From assembly GCA_963749145.1 (NCBI GenBank), contig CAVVLN010000005.1, positions 558,001 through 622,000 of the forward strand: a stretch of 64,000 nucleotides of DNA, read 5' to 3'. The notes beneath the pieces are model-generated. The model was not told the DNA's origin. It saw only the letters and a program-made list of their open reading frames with translations, and did not search any database. Every line of letters begins with the position of its first letter. Positions within the stretch are counted from its first letter, which is position 1. Origin of the DNA: JASHPR01 sp963749145 (GTDB lineage: Bacteria > Actinomycetota > Actinomycetes > Streptosporangiales > Streptosporangiaceae). Below, piece by piece: positions 17,876 through 26,800 of the stretch. Position numbers and translations under genes: made by a program.

Positions 17876-18035
17876 CGATGACCGCCCGACTGCCGGATTC
17901 GGGGAGCCAAGCGGGGAGCCAACAGAGGCAGATCTCGAGCGACGAGCGGCGACCCCGAGCGACGATTGTTGCAGCTAGATGGCCTATCAGGCGGCAGCCA
18001 GCGACAGTCCGCGACTGGCCGATTGCGCCTGAAAA
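17876..18035 (+). repeat. Right copy of ~150-bp direct repeat
   Basis: Matches 14089-14236 from CGATGACCGCCCGACTGC to GCGCCTGAAAA, with a small internal insertion that duplicates GGGGAGCCAA. It runs directly into the tRNA-like 3' half at 18024-18070. Two copies in the same orientation about 3.8 kb apart bracket the three cassette genes. Confidence 0.8.
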
Positions 18036-18070
18036 GCGGAAGGTCGGTGGTTCGACCCCGCCCTTACCAC
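18024..18070 (+). tRNA. 3' half of a tRNA-Phe(GAA)-like sequence (remnant, att-site candidate)
   Basis: The geometry is that of a tRNA from position 27 onward: a five-base anticodon stem (TGCGC with GCGGA, one mismatch), the loop CTGAAAA with anticodon GAA, a five-base variable loop, a T-arm (GGTGG, TTCGACC, CCGCC) and a seven-base acceptor strand CTTACCA. The 5' half is absent upstream, where the direct repeat lies instead. It is not a functional tRNA; it resembles the target-gene fragment left at the end of an integrated element. Confidence 0.6.
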
Positions 18071-18329
18071 TCGATCCGCAGCGTGTTGACCTGGGCAAAC
18101 GAGCCTTGGCGTTCTGCGCGATGAGTGCCGGTGAGTGACCCCCTATGAGCCGTCTCTAACCTCGCTCGCCGCGCCAAACCGGGCCAGTTAGGCGGCAACG
18201 CCGTCGACGCACCACAGTCGGCTCTTGCTCAAGGACCTCGGTGCCCTTGGGTCACCACGCCCAGATCCTTCTTTCAGAGGCCGACGGCTGCCCAAACGCG
18301 GATGAAGGGCCCGGGCGCCGGACTGGGCT
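18071..18329. other. Short gap with nothing recognised
   Basis: No gene, hairpin or repeat is evident between the tRNA-like fragment and the stop of the HIT-like gene. Confidence 0.35.
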
Positions 18330-19523
18330 CTACAGAGCGCGCGGTGCTCCGAGTACGAGACCCGCGGCCAGCGACTGTGCGTTCAGTCCGCGCTGGGCTA
18401 TGAAGGTCTGGAAACTGGCGCGCTGGTCAGCTGTCGCCCGTTGCGCCGCATGGAGCCGCCCTGTGTCGGCCAGGCTGGGCCGCACCAGGTTGATGGCCCC
18501 GCCCAGCTCCGGGTCGGGCTCCGCCTGCAGGCCGTCGGCCCGAGCCAGCCGCCGGTTGACCTCGTCCTGGGATGGTCCCAGTGCCGGCATAACCCACAAG
18601 GGGCCGTCTACGCTCAGCTGGTAGGAGCAGTAATTACCACCCCAGGGCTGCGCCACAGCGCGCATGCCGGCGGCGAGGCTTGTGCTGTCCCGTTCTACCT
18701 GCACGGCGTCGCTGCCGAGGGCGGCGCTGAACGCCCGGTGGCCCGCTGCGAGAACGGCATGCCCCGCAAGCGCCGACGACTCGTGGTTCTCGGTCCGATC
18801 GTGTTCGGCATAGAAGGCGTGCAAGTGGGCGTGCTGCACGTCCTGCCGGGGATTCCTGGTGATCGCCGTATCGGGGCCGCTGGCGGCGAGGATCCCGCTC
18901 GCGGCTTCCGCATCACGCAGGTAGTCCCGGTTCGGTGCGCTGTCGTTGGCGCAGAACACTACGTGCCCGTCGTCCAGGCTGCGGTACCACGCGGCGACCA
19001 GGGTCATCGCCGTCCGGCAAGCCGCCAGTTCGGAAGCCGTGGCCGAGGACCATCCGTCGCGATGGCGGCGGGGCACCAAGAGCGCATGGGGCCGTGCCGC
19101 CTGCCGGGGCCCGTTAGCCAGCATGAAGGGATTGCGATCGAGGACCAGGTCCACCCCGGCGGTACCGCCAGGCGCGGTAACCGTCCCCAGATAGGCGGGA
19201 AGCCCGGGCACATCGGCGAACACGTCCACCGGCCGGAACCGGCGGGAGAATTCTCCGGCCGGAACCACACCCTCGACATTACCGGTCGCCTGGTCGACCA
19301 GGACCCAATTCCCGGCCCCGGCGGTCCCGCCCGGCCGCCAGTACCCCTTGACCGTGAGGGCGCCGTCACTGTACGTCCACATCTCGTGCATCTCAAGCTG
19401 CGTGAACGGGCAACGCCAGCGCTCCGGGTAATCGGTCACCCTTCCATGTTCGGCCGTCCCCGCAGACAGCGGGCAGGCAGGGCGAACGTTGGGGGTCGCG
19501 GGGTTCCCCTGAAGTGTGGACAC
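18330..19523 (-). CDS. HIT-superfamily-like protein of unknown function
   Basis: The 397-residue product has a central HIT/GalT-like core: the strand ARPHALLVPRRHRDGW, then DDGHVVFCANDSAPN, and a histidine triad HAHLHAF within DVQHAHLHAFYAE. Residues before and after this core (about 170 N-terminal and 150 C-terminal) do not resemble a domain I know. The size is closer to Ap4A phosphorylase or GalT-type enzymes than to small HIT hydrolases, so nucleotidyl transfer is possible. The start is uncertain: GTG 19523 lacks a binding site, and an internal GTG at about 19439 (VTDYPERW) is an alternative. Confidence 0.6.
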   Translation of the reverse strand: MSTLQGNPATPNVRPACPLSAGTAEHGRVTDYPERWRCPFTQLEMHEMWTYSDGALTVKGYWRPGGTAGAGNWVLVDQATGNVEGVVPAGEFSRRFRPVDVFADVPGLPAYLGTVTAPGGTAGVDLVLDRNPFMLANGPRQAARPHALLVPRRHRDGWSSATASELAACRTAMTLVAAWYRSLDDGHVVFCANDSAPNRDYLRDAEAASGILAASGPDTAITRNPRQDVQHAHLHAFYAEHDRTENHESSALAGHAVLAAGHRAFSAALGSDAVQVERDSTSLAAGMRAVAQPWGGNYCSYQLSVDGPLWVMPALGPSQDEVNRRLARADGLQAEPDPELGGAINLVRPSLADTGRLHAAQRATADQRASFQTFIAQRGLNAQSLAAGLVLGAPRAL

Positions 19524-19700
19524 CGCCGGGCCGGCACTTCATGATCCATCGCACCAGCGGCGCCGGGGCGCTGACCTGTCGCCAGCCTTCGCCCTCTCAC
19601 TGCACCTGCCGAATATTGCGAGCATGCGCTCGGTTAGTTTCGCCGCGGTCGCCGCGACCGCCGCCATTGGCACCCTTCTGGTCGTAGCGGCCTCGACCAG

Positions 19701-21374
19701 CTAGCGGGATCGCGGCAGGCGGGGGGGCCGCAACGGCGGGTGGGATGCGGGCCGGAAGCTGGTCACTAGAGGCTGCCAGATGCTCGCGGACACCGCGAGC
19801 CACTGGCTGGCCGGGCCATACAGCTCAATGGCGTAGGCAAGCTGGCCGGGCCGGACGATGAAGGTCCGGTCGATGACGCGGATGCGGACGCCCTGGTAGA
19901 TGTTGGTGAACTGCCAGTCAGCGGCGTTGTAGCCGCGGTAGCTCACTGGGCGAATCGAGATCTGCCGATAGGAGGAATCGGCTGCAGCCTTCCCCGCTGC
20001 CTGCTGCTGCCAGTCGGCCAGGGCATCAGCCTGCGGGTGCGTGCTCCAGGCGATCACCAGGACAAACCCGCCGGGCGTCCCAGTGAACTGGACATCGCCG
20101 GGCGCCGTCGAGGCGACGGCCCAGCCAGGCGGCAAACCGATAGCAAACCCGCTGGGGTCGTCGTAGGTGTGCCAGCGGGGCGCCGACGCCGCTCGCCCGG
20201 CCGGAGCGTGACCGGTGCCAGCCGCATGTGCGCCAGGTCCGCGGCGGGGCTGCGCGAGCGTGAGGAACGCGACGACCGCCGCGGCAACGGCAACAGCCGC
20301 CGCGGCGGCGATCCCCCAGCGCCCGCCGCGCCTGCGCCCCCGGGCGACGTCGATCCGGCCGGGAGGCTCCATCGAGCGCGGCAGCGCCGAGGGCTTGGTG
20401 GCCGCGGGTTCCGCGCGAGCACCGCCGGGCCCGCCGGGGGCGAGGCCGGCTGCCTCCCCTTCAGTTCTGCGGTGCGATGCTCCGGCCGCGACGGGAGTCA
20501 GGTACCGGCCGACGCCGGCTGCGCGCTGGAATGCCGCGGTGAAGTCGCCGCAGCTGCGGTATCGATCACTGGGCGACTTCGCCAGTGCCCGGCCGAGGAC
20601 GGCATCCAGCCCCGCAGGCAGCCCGTGACGGCGAGCCGACAGTGGCGGCGGAGGCTCGGAAATGTGCGCGGTGAGGACTTCCATGACCTTCTGGTGGGGG
20701 AAGGGCGTCCGCCCGGTGAGCATCTCGACGGCGGCGCACGCCAGCGCGTACTGGTCCGTCCGCCCGTCGATGCGCCGTCCCCTGATCTGCTCTGGTGCGG
20801 CATAGTCGGCCGTTCCCAGGAATTTCCCGGTGCCGGTCAGCGTGACTGCCCCCGATGTGGCCTTCGTCAGCCCGAAGTCCGCCAGGTAGACGTGATCCGG
20901 CCGACCCTTGCGGACGTCTATCAGCATGTTCCCTGGCTTGACGTCGCGGTGCACCAGCCCAGCGGCGTGCGCCCCGTCGAGCGCGGACGCTACCGATACC
21001 AAGATCGCGGAGGTCCGATCAAGGCTTGGCGGACCCTCGCGAGCGAGCAGCGACCGAACGTCGCCTCCGGCGACGTATCGCATGGCGATAAACAGCACGC
21101 CGGCCGATTCACCGGCCTCGAACAGCGGGATGATGTGCGGGTCGTCCACAGCCGCCGCGGCCTTCGACTCGCGGACGAACCGCTGCCGGAATTCCGAGTC
21201 CGAGGCGACGGACGGGGCCATGATCTTCAGTGCGACCAGCCGGCCGAGCTGATCGTCGCGCGCCCTGAACACCACCGCCATGCCGCCGTGGCCGATCTGC
21301 TGCTCCAGCACGTACTTGCCGATCCGGGAGCCAGGGCCGAAGTGGGTCTCCTCCCATGGCAGGTCGCTGACCAT
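19701..21374 (-). CDS. Membrane Ser/Thr protein kinase (PknB-like)
   Basis: ATG 21374 has GGAGG just upstream. The 557-residue protein has a kinase domain at about 18-280: Gly loop IGHGGMAVVF, VALKIM with the catalytic Lys, HRDVKPGN catalytic loop, ADFGLTKA, and AAPEQIRGRRIDGRTDQYAL. A basic Ala/Pro linker follows, then one transmembrane helix near residues 352-375. A C-terminal extracytoplasmic domain of about 160 residues (WHTYDDPSGFAIGLPPGWAV) resembles those of other actinomycete kinases of unknown ligand, and there are no PASTA repeats. It stands alone, so the signal and substrate are unknown. Confidence 0.92.
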   Translation of the reverse strand: MVSDLPWEETHFGPGSRIGKYVLEQQIGHGGMAVVFRARDDQLGRLVALKIMAPSVASDSEFRQRFVRESKAAAAVDDPHIIPLFEAGESAGVLFIAMRYVAGGDVRSLLAREGPPSLDRTSAILVSVASALDGAHAAGLVHRDVKPGNMLIDVRKGRPDHVYLADFGLTKATSGAVTLTGTGKFLGTADYAAPEQIRGRRIDGRTDQYALACAAVEMLTGRTPFPHQKVMEVLTAHISEPPPPLSARRHGLPAGLDAVLGRALAKSPSDRYRSCGDFTAAFQRAAGVGRYLTPVAAGASHRRTEGEAAGLAPGGPGGARAEPAATKPSALPRSMEPPGRIDVARGRRRGGRWGIAAAAAVAVAAAVVAFLTLAQPRRGPGAHAAGTGHAPAGRAASAPRWHTYDDPSGFAIGLPPGWAVASTAPGDVQFTGTPGGFVLVIAWSTHPQADALADWQQQAAGKAAADSSYRQISIRPVSYRGYNAADWQFTNIYQGVRIRVIDRTFIVRPGQLAYAIELYGPASQWLAVSASIWQPLVTSFRPASHPPLRPPRLPRSR

Positions 21375-21735
21375 TCCGCCTCCGGCTGGGCCGCCGCCGT
21401 GTGTCCAAACCACGTTATTGTCGCGCATCACGCGACCAGGCCGGCACATTCCGGCCTCGCAGCTGCCGTAGCGGCAAGCTTCCTCGGATCGGCACGAGGG
21501 CTGTTCGACGCCGTGCGTGGGCAGCGGCTCCGGACTGAATTCGTCAGGTACGGCTGCGAGCTGCTCGGCTGAATCAGGCTGGGCCTGTTCGCCCTAGCGA
21601 ACCTCGATCGATCTCGCGATCGTTAGGCCGTCGCAGGCATCGTGAGAGACGTTGTGCTAGCACGAGGCCCCGTGCACCGGCTGACCACCTTGGCCCAGCA
21701 CCTCCGGTCGCCCACACTGGGCCGAGGAGGTCGTT
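21375..21735. other. Divergent intergenic region between kinase and permease genes
   Basis: No gene is recognised. CGATCGATCTCGCGATCG near 21605 is an imperfect palindrome. A GAGGAGG ribosome binding site for the permease is at about 21723-21729. Confidence 0.4.
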
Positions 21736-24144
21736 ATGGGGGCTCTCGGGCTGCTATTTCGCGCTGAGTTACGGCGCCGGTGGCGATCGTGGCTGGCCCT
21801 GGCCACCCTGATAGCCGTCGTAGGCGGGGTCGTCCTGGCCGCCGCTGCGGCCGGCCGTCGTACCGAATCCGCATTCCCGCGATTTGTCGCGGCATATGGC
21901 TTCGACGCCGGCGTGTACACCACCCGACCTGTGCCGAAGCTGGCCGAGCTTTCCGGGGTCAGCTCCGCCATCGATGTCGTCGGGCCGTCCACCGGTCAAC
22001 CGACGTGTGACTGCACCAACCCGATCAACCCGAACGACTTCGAGGTCCTTGTCGTGCCACCTGGGAGCAGGCCGATCTACAAGCTGATTTCCGGCCACCT
22101 GCCAGACCCGTCGTCCCCGGACCAGGTACTGGCGTCGTTCACCCTGCAACAGAACGACGGCGTGCACGTGGGCACGGTGATCCATGTCCCGTTCTATGCG
22201 GCGGCGCAGGCCTCGGCGTACGACAACGCCATTGGCGCGCCGCCCAGACCCGACGGTCCGACGGTTGCATTCCGCGTGGTCGGCTTCGAGGCCGCCGAGT
22301 CCGAGTTCCCGTCCGGATCGAGTCTTTCCTACGATCTGTACACCACCCCGGCTTTCGCACGTACCCTGCTGCCCCGGACGGCGACGGGCGATCTGTATTA
22401 CGTCCGCCTGCGCAACGGTGCCGCCGGCGTGCCGCAGTTCTCCCAGCAAGCCAGCTCGCTGGGAGCGGAAGCGACAAACCTGAACGAGATGGCGGCGTCC
22501 GTCCAGGCATCGATCCATCCACAAGCGGTCGGGTGGTGGATCCTGGCCCTGTTGTCTGCCCTGGTCGCACTAGCGGTGGTGGGCCAGGCTCTCGTCCGTC
22601 AAAGCATCGTCGAGAGCGAGGACTACCCCACGATGGCAGCCCTAGGCGCCGATCGGCGGCAGCTGCTCGCGCTCGGGCTGGCGCGCAACGTTGCGGTGGG
22701 GCTGGCGGGCGCGGCCGGTGCCGTCGTGGTTGCCGTCGCGTTGTCCCCGCTCGCTCCTCTCGGCGAGGCACGCATCGCCGAGACCTCCACCGGGGTGACC
22801 TTCGACCTGCTCGTTCTCGCGCTCGGTGCTCTCGCCACCGTGCTGGTGGTTTTCGGGCTCGGCATAGGGCCGGCGGTTCGGGCCACACGTACGCTGCGAG
22901 CCGCAGAGCGAACAGGCGAGCCCCGTCCCTCAGCGGTGGTGACCCGTCTGGCGGCCCTGGGCGCACCGCCGAGTGCCATGATCGGTGTCCGTAACGCCCT
23001 GGAGCGCAGGAGCGGCGGCGCCACGGTTCCGGTGGCTTCCGCGCTTCTCGGCACGGCGCTGGCGGTGGCAGCGCTGTGCGCGACGGGGGTCTTCGGCGCC
23101 AGCCTCTCGAACCTCACCGCCACCCCCAGGCTCTACGGCGACCCGTTCCAGCTCAACATCAGCAACCCGGGCGGCGGGCTGCCTCCGGTCCTGCTCGCCA
23201 GCCTGAACCACAACAAGGCCGTCACCGGGATCATGAAAGGCTTCGCCGTCCAGGTCTCCGTGAACAAGACGACGGTGGGAGCCGCCGTCGTAACGCCCGT
23301 CAAGGGCCAGGTCCTGCTTTCGACGGTGAGCGGGCACGTTCCAGACGGCGACGGCCAGATCGGTCTCGGCGCGACCACAATGCGCCAGGCCGGTGCCCAC
23401 CTGGGCTCTGTCGTCCGCGTCACCGTCTCGTCGCCGACGGGGGGCAGGCGCACCGTGCCCTTCCGGGTGGTCTCTCAGATCTCCTTCCCGGTGCTCAGCG
23501 GGTTGGGCCTGGGCACCGGCTCGGCGTTCACGATCGCCGGCTACGAGAATGCCGCCTGCCCGCCGGGACCGCGCCAGCCGGCGTGCCTGCGGGCGCTGCT
23601 TTCGGGGCCGCTTCCCGGCGGGTTCCTGGTCAGCTTTGTCTCAGGCCCACAGGGCCAGGCAGCGATCAACCATTACCTCGATACCTACCAGTCGATCGCC
23701 GCGCTCGTCATCGCCCCGACCGCTCTGGTGAACTTCGGGGAAGCGGTCAACTTCCCGCTGATCTTCGGTGCCATGCTGGCTGTGTTCGGGGCGGCCACGC
23801 TCATTCACCTGCTGGTGGTGAGCGTGTCGCGCCGCCGGCGAGAGATCGGTCTTCTCAAGGCGCTCGGGTTCGTGAACGGCCAGGTCGCCGCGACGGTGGC
23901 CTGGCAGGCCACGACCGTGGCCATTGTCGGGATCGTCATCGGCGTCCCCCTCGGGATCTTGATCGGCCGGGCAATGTGGAGCGCGTTCGCCAGCAACCTC
24001 GGATTCGTGCCAGTCTCCATCGTGCAGTTCTGGCTCCTGGCCGCTCTCATAGCAGGAGTCCTCGTCGCGGTGAATCTGCTCGCGGCCGTGCCAGCACTGG
24101 CGGCGAGGCGTTTCCAGGCCGGTCAGCTCCTGCGAACGCAGTAA
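21736..24144 (+). CDS. FtsX-family ABC permease (MacB-like), large two-module form
   Basis: ATG 21736 with a strong GAGGAGG site gives 802 residues. The N-terminal helix (WLALATLIAVVGGVVLAAAA) is followed by AAGRRTESAFPRF, typical of these permeases, then an extracytoplasmic MacB-like domain. FtsX-type helix bundles lie near residues 260-390 and 670-795. The cytoplasmic coupling segment SRRRREIGLLKALGFVNGQV is clear. It resembles the permease at 36876-39323. No ATPase gene is adjacent, so its partner must be elsewhere. The substrate is probably a lipid or lipoprotein; this is inferred from the family. An 8-bp tandem repeat lies over the stop. Confidence 0.85.
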   Translation: MGALGLLFRAELRRRWRSWLALATLIAVVGGVVLAAAAAGRRTESAFPRFVAAYGFDAGVYTTRPVPKLAELSGVSSAIDVVGPSTGQPTCDCTNPINPNDFEVLVVPPGSRPIYKLISGHLPDPSSPDQVLASFTLQQNDGVHVGTVIHVPFYAAAQASAYDNAIGAPPRPDGPTVAFRVVGFEAAESEFPSGSSLSYDLYTTPAFARTLLPRTATGDLYYVRLRNGAAGVPQFSQQASSLGAEATNLNEMAASVQASIHPQAVGWWILALLSALVALAVVGQALVRQSIVESEDYPTMAALGADRRQLLALGLARNVAVGLAGAAGAVVVAVALSPLAPLGEARIAETSTGVTFDLLVLALGALATVLVVFGLGIGPAVRATRTLRAAERTGEPRPSAVVTRLAALGAPPSAMIGVRNALERRSGGATVPVASALLGTALAVAALCATGVFGASLSNLTATPRLYGDPFQLNISNPGGGLPPVLLASLNHNKAVTGIMKGFAVQVSVNKTTVGAAVVTPVKGQVLLSTVSGHVPDGDGQIGLGATTMRQAGAHLGSVVRVTVSSPTGGRRTVPFRVVSQISFPVLSGLGLGTGSAFTIAGYENAACPPGPRQPACLRALLSGPLPGGFLVSFVSGPQGQAAINHYLDTYQSIAALVIAPTALVNFGEAVNFPLIFGAMLAVFGAATLIHLLVVSVSRRRREIGLLKALGFVNGQVAATVAWQATTVAIVGIVIGVPLGILIGRAMWSAFASNLGFVPVSIVQFWLLAALIAGVLVAVNLLAAVPALAARRFQAGQLLRTQ

Positions 24145-24161
24145 AGCAGTAAAGCAGTAAA
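24138..24161 (+). repeat. Tandem 8-bp repeat over the permease stop codon
   Basis: GCAGTAAA occurs three times in succession. The stop TAA (24142-24144) lies in the first copy. Confidence 0.85.
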
Positions 24162-24295
24162 CAGGCATCCCGGCCGGAGGGTCACGGCACACAACCGCGG
24201 TCATCGACACCCTCGAGAACGAGTCCTCCATCCGCGCCCGCTTCGCCGTGGCGTACTGATCACGGTCCGCGACGCGTGCAGCCGGGGTCCAGCGC

Positions 24296-24334
24296 TTATG
24301 TACCTTGACGGTTACATAACTACATTGGTACATT
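24296..24334 (+). promoter_or_regulatory. Promoter and palindromic operator of the arsR-type gene
   Basis: TTGACG (24305-24310), an 18-base spacer and TACATT (24329-24334) predict transcription from about the GTG at 24341. TTATGTA (24296-24302) and TACATAA (24313-24319) form an inverted repeat with a ten-base spacer that brackets the -35, a likely autorepression site. Confidence 0.65.
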
Positions 24335-24340
24335 CATGGC

Positions 24341-24667
24341 GTGGAAGCTGTTTTGCGGGCACTGGCGGACGAGGGCCGGCGCACGATGCTGGAGACCTTG
24401 GCCGGCGGTCCGGCCACCGCGGGTGAGCTGGCGGCGCTGCTGCCGATTGCTCGCCCGGGGGTATCGCGGCACCTGCGGGTGCTGCGGGAGGCGGGGCTGG
24501 TCGAGGTCCGCCAGGAGGCGCAGCGGCGGGTCTACAGTCTTCGCCTCGAGCCGCTCGCCGAGGTCGATGAATGGCTGGGCCGGTACCGGGCCTTGTGGCA
24601 GCAGCGGCTGGATGCCCTGCACACCGAGGTGGCCCGGGGGAAACGCGAACGAAGGAGCACCAGATGA
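24341..24667 (+). CDS. ArsR-family winged-helix regulator
   Basis: The GTG at 24341 lies about seven bases after a TACATT -10 with no ribosome binding site, so the mRNA is probably leaderless. The 108-residue protein has the ArsR/SmtB fold: LRALADEGRRTMLETLAGGP, GELAALLPIARPGVSRHLRV as recognition helix, and the wing VRQEAQRRVYSLRLEP. The metal-binding CxC motif is absent, so it belongs to the metal-independent branch that usually controls an SRPBCC partner. It overlaps the next gene by four bases (ATGA). Confidence 0.9.
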   Translation: MEAVLRALADEGRRTMLETLAGGPATAGELAALLPIARPGVSRHLRVLREAGLVEVRQEAQRRVYSLRLEPLAEVDEWLGRYRALWQQRLDALHTEVARGKRERRSTR

Positions 24668-25185
24668 ACAGCTACGCACGTGGCGGCAACCGCATCATGG
24701 GCAGCCTGCGATCAGCAGATGGCCAGGGCGTCGTGCGCATGGAGGACCGCTTCGACACCGATATCGACGACGTGTGGTCGGCACTCACCGATCCCGCGCG
24801 CCTCGCCCGCTGGCTCGGAAAGGTAGAGGGCGACCTCCGCCTCGGCGGTGAGTTCCGCGCACACTTTTTCTCCAGCGGGTGGGAGGGCACGGGGCGCGTG
24901 GAGGTGTGCGAGCCCCCGCGGCGGCTGCAGGTGCTGACCAACGCCCCCGACCAGCCGAACGCACATGCCATCGCGGTCACGCTGGCCGCCGACGGTGACC
25001 GGACCGTCCTGGTCCTCGAGGAACGGGGCATGCCCCTGGAGTATCTCGCCGCCTACGGGGCGGGGATCCAGGTCCACGTCGAAGATCTCGCCGCCCACAT
25101 CGCCGGGCGTGAGCGCTGCGACGCAAACGCGCGGTGGGAGGAGCTCATGCCTGCCTATCAGGACCTGGCGGCCGGCGTCGGCTAG
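24664..25185 (+). CDS. SRPBCC (AHSA1-like) domain protein
   Basis: ATG 24664 overlaps the ArsR stop. The 173-residue product contains the AHSA1 pattern RFDTDIDDVWSALTDPARLA, WLGKVEGDLRLGGEFRAHFF, GRVEVCEPPRRLQV and a C-terminal helix. These helix-grip proteins bind small hydrophobic ligands. When paired with an ArsR gene they form a conserved two-gene unit thought to sense or remove a toxic metabolite. The ligand is unknown. Confidence 0.88.
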   Translation: MNSYARGGNRIMGSLRSADGQGVVRMEDRFDTDIDDVWSALTDPARLARWLGKVEGDLRLGGEFRAHFFSSGWEGTGRVEVCEPPRRLQVLTNAPDQPNAHAIAVTLAADGDRTVLVLEERGMPLEYLAAYGAGIQVHVEDLAAHIAGRERCDANARWEELMPAYQDLAAGVG

Positions 25186-25230
25186 GGCCACCGCCCGTGG
25201 CTCAGATCCGGATCGCGGGGTGCGATTGAG

Positions 25231-25617
25231 ATGACCGCTCTGGCCGAGTTCATCTTGTACGTGGCCGACCAGGAAGCCGCGACCGCGTTCTGGCGCGACG
25301 TACTGGGACAGTCTCCGTCGCTCAACGTTCCCGGTATGACCGAGTTCAGCCTCGCGGAGGGAGCGGTCCTCGGGCTGATGCCGGAAGAAGGCATCGCCGC
25401 GCTGCTGGGTGCGGCCCTGCCCGATCCGGCGGGCGCTCGCGGTGTTCCCCGGGCTGAGGTGTATCTCGTGGTCGACGACCCGGCGGCATATCACTCCCGG
25501 GCCGTGGCGGCGGGCGCGGTTGAACTATCCCCGCTGATGAAACGCAACTGGGGTGACGAGGTCGCCTACTGCATGGACGCAGATGGCCACGTCCTGGCGT
25601 TTGCGAGCCGGCCGTAA
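25231..25617 (+). CDS. VOC-family protein (glyoxalase-like)
   Basis: The 128-residue product reads MTALAEFILYVADQEAATAF, RDVLGQSPSLNVPGMTEF, then EVYLVVDDPAAYHSRAVAAG and CMDADGHVLAFASRP, a complete single betaalphabetabetabeta pair as in glyoxalase/dioxygenase-fold resistance proteins. The final metal-ligand Glu is replaced (HVLAFA), so it may bind a ligand without metal catalysis. It follows the ArsR-SRPBCC pair by 45 bases and could be cotranscribed. Confidence 0.8.
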   Translation: MTALAEFILYVADQEAATAFWRDVLGQSPSLNVPGMTEFSLAEGAVLGLMPEEGIAALLGAALPDPAGARGVPRAEVYLVVDDPAAYHSRAVAAGAVELSPLMKRNWGDEVAYCMDADGHVLAFASRP

Positions 25618-25691
25618 GTGAGTCTGGCCGGCGGGGTTGAATACGGGATAGCGCGCTGCCCTGGATGCGCCCACCGCCACGGAGGTGTGCC

Positions 25692-26756
25692 GTGCCCGCT
25701 GCCGGGACTTCACCTCAGTCCGGGATCTCGCCCGCCGCCGGGTACCGGCCCGGCTGGGAGAACCCGCCCACCGCCGAGCTGCATGTCCACGTGGAAGGCA
25801 CGCTGGAACCTGCCGCCGTCGTCGCCATGGCGGCGCGCAACGGGGTGTCCATCCCGGTGACCGATCCCGGAGAGTTGCTCGCCCGGTACACGTTTTCCGA
25901 TCTCCAGTCGTTCCTCGACCTGCACTATGCCAACCTGTCGGTGCTGCGGACCGCGCAGGACTTCTTCGAGCTCGCCACCGGCTATCTCGACCGGGCCCGC
26001 CGTGGCAACGTCCGGCGGGCCGAGATCTTCTTTGACCCGCAGACCCACGTCTCGAACGGGGTCCCGCTGGAGGCCGTGATGGAGGGCCTGACGGCAGCCA
26101 TCCGGGACAGCGAGCGTACCCATGGAATCTCCAGCGACCTCATCATGTGCTTCCTGCGGGACCGGGGCGCCGAGGCCGCCGGCGAGATGCTGAGCGCGAT
26201 CTTGCCGTTCCGCGGGGACATCATCGGCGTGGGCCTGGACTCAACCGAGATCGGCTACCCGCCGGAACTGTTCGCCGGGGTCTACGCCCGGGCGGCCGCG
26301 GAAGGCCTGCACCTGGTGGCGCACGCCGGGGAGGAGGGCGGGCCCGAGACCGTCGCGGCCGCCCTCGACGTCCTGCATGTCGAGCGGGTGGACCACGGCA
26401 TCCGGGCCATGGAGGATCCCGCGCTGGTGCAGCGGCTTCGTGACGAGCGCGTGCCGCTGACCGTGTGCCCGCTGTCCAACGTGTGCCTGCGGGTGGTTGA
26501 CACGCTCGCCGATCACCCCCTCCCGGCGATGCTCGAGCAGGGGCTCCTCGTCACCGTTAACAGCGACGACCCGCCCTACTTCGGCGGTTACGTCGACGCT
26601 AACTACGCGGCCATCCGCGAGCAGTGCGCCGTCACGCCCGGCCAGATCGAAACCCTCGCCCTCAACTCGTTCGACGCCTCGTTCATCGACGACAACCGCC
26701 GCCAGGCCTGGAAACAGGAGGTGCGCGCGGCCGGCCTGGCCGGGCACTGGAGCTAG
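25692..26756 (+). CDS. Adenosine/adenine deaminase family enzyme
   Basis: GTG 25692 is set by GGAGG at 25681-25685. The 354-residue product has all metal and catalytic motifs of the family: ELHVHVEGTLEP (HxH), HAGEEG (His and catalytic Glu), VDHGIRAMED, and VNSDDPPYFGG with the metal Asp. The segment FLDLHYANLSVLRTAQDFFE is typical of the branch that includes adenine deaminases, so adenine rather than adenosine may be the substrate. It acts in purine salvage in the cytoplasm. Its stop lies in a 10-bp tandem repeat. Confidence 0.9.
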   Translation: MPAAGTSPQSGISPAAGYRPGWENPPTAELHVHVEGTLEPAAVVAMAARNGVSIPVTDPGELLARYTFSDLQSFLDLHYANLSVLRTAQDFFELATGYLDRARRGNVRRAEIFFDPQTHVSNGVPLEAVMEGLTAAIRDSERTHGISSDLIMCFLRDRGAEAAGEMLSAILPFRGDIIGVGLDSTEIGYPPELFAGVYARAAAEGLHLVAHAGEEGGPETVAAALDVLHVERVDHGIRAMEDPALVQRLRDERVPLTVCPLSNVCLRVVDTLADHPLPAMLEQGLLVTVNSDDPPYFGGYVDANYAAIREQCAVTPGQIETLALNSFDASFIDDNRRQAWKQEVRAAGLAGHWS

Positions 26757-26800
26757 CCGGAGCTAGCCGGAACTAGCCGGAACTAGCTGGAGCTAGTTGC
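26751..26800. repeat. Five tandem 10-bp repeats over two convergent stop codons
   Basis: The unit AGCTAGCCGG is repeated five times with small changes. The deaminase TAG (26754-26756) is in the first unit and the stop of the opposite GNAT gene (26793-26795) is in the last. Confidence 0.85.

Noticed and set aside
18024..18070. A functional tRNA-Phe gene
   Set aside because: Only the 3' half has tRNA geometry. The D-arm and 5' acceptor strand are missing and the anticodon stem has a mismatch.
17613..18098. Minus-strand open frame of 161 codons containing GGVEPPTFRFSG
   Set aside because: The phrase is the reverse translation of a tRNA T-arm and anticodon loop, and the rest comes from the direct repeat. 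No binding site or family match.
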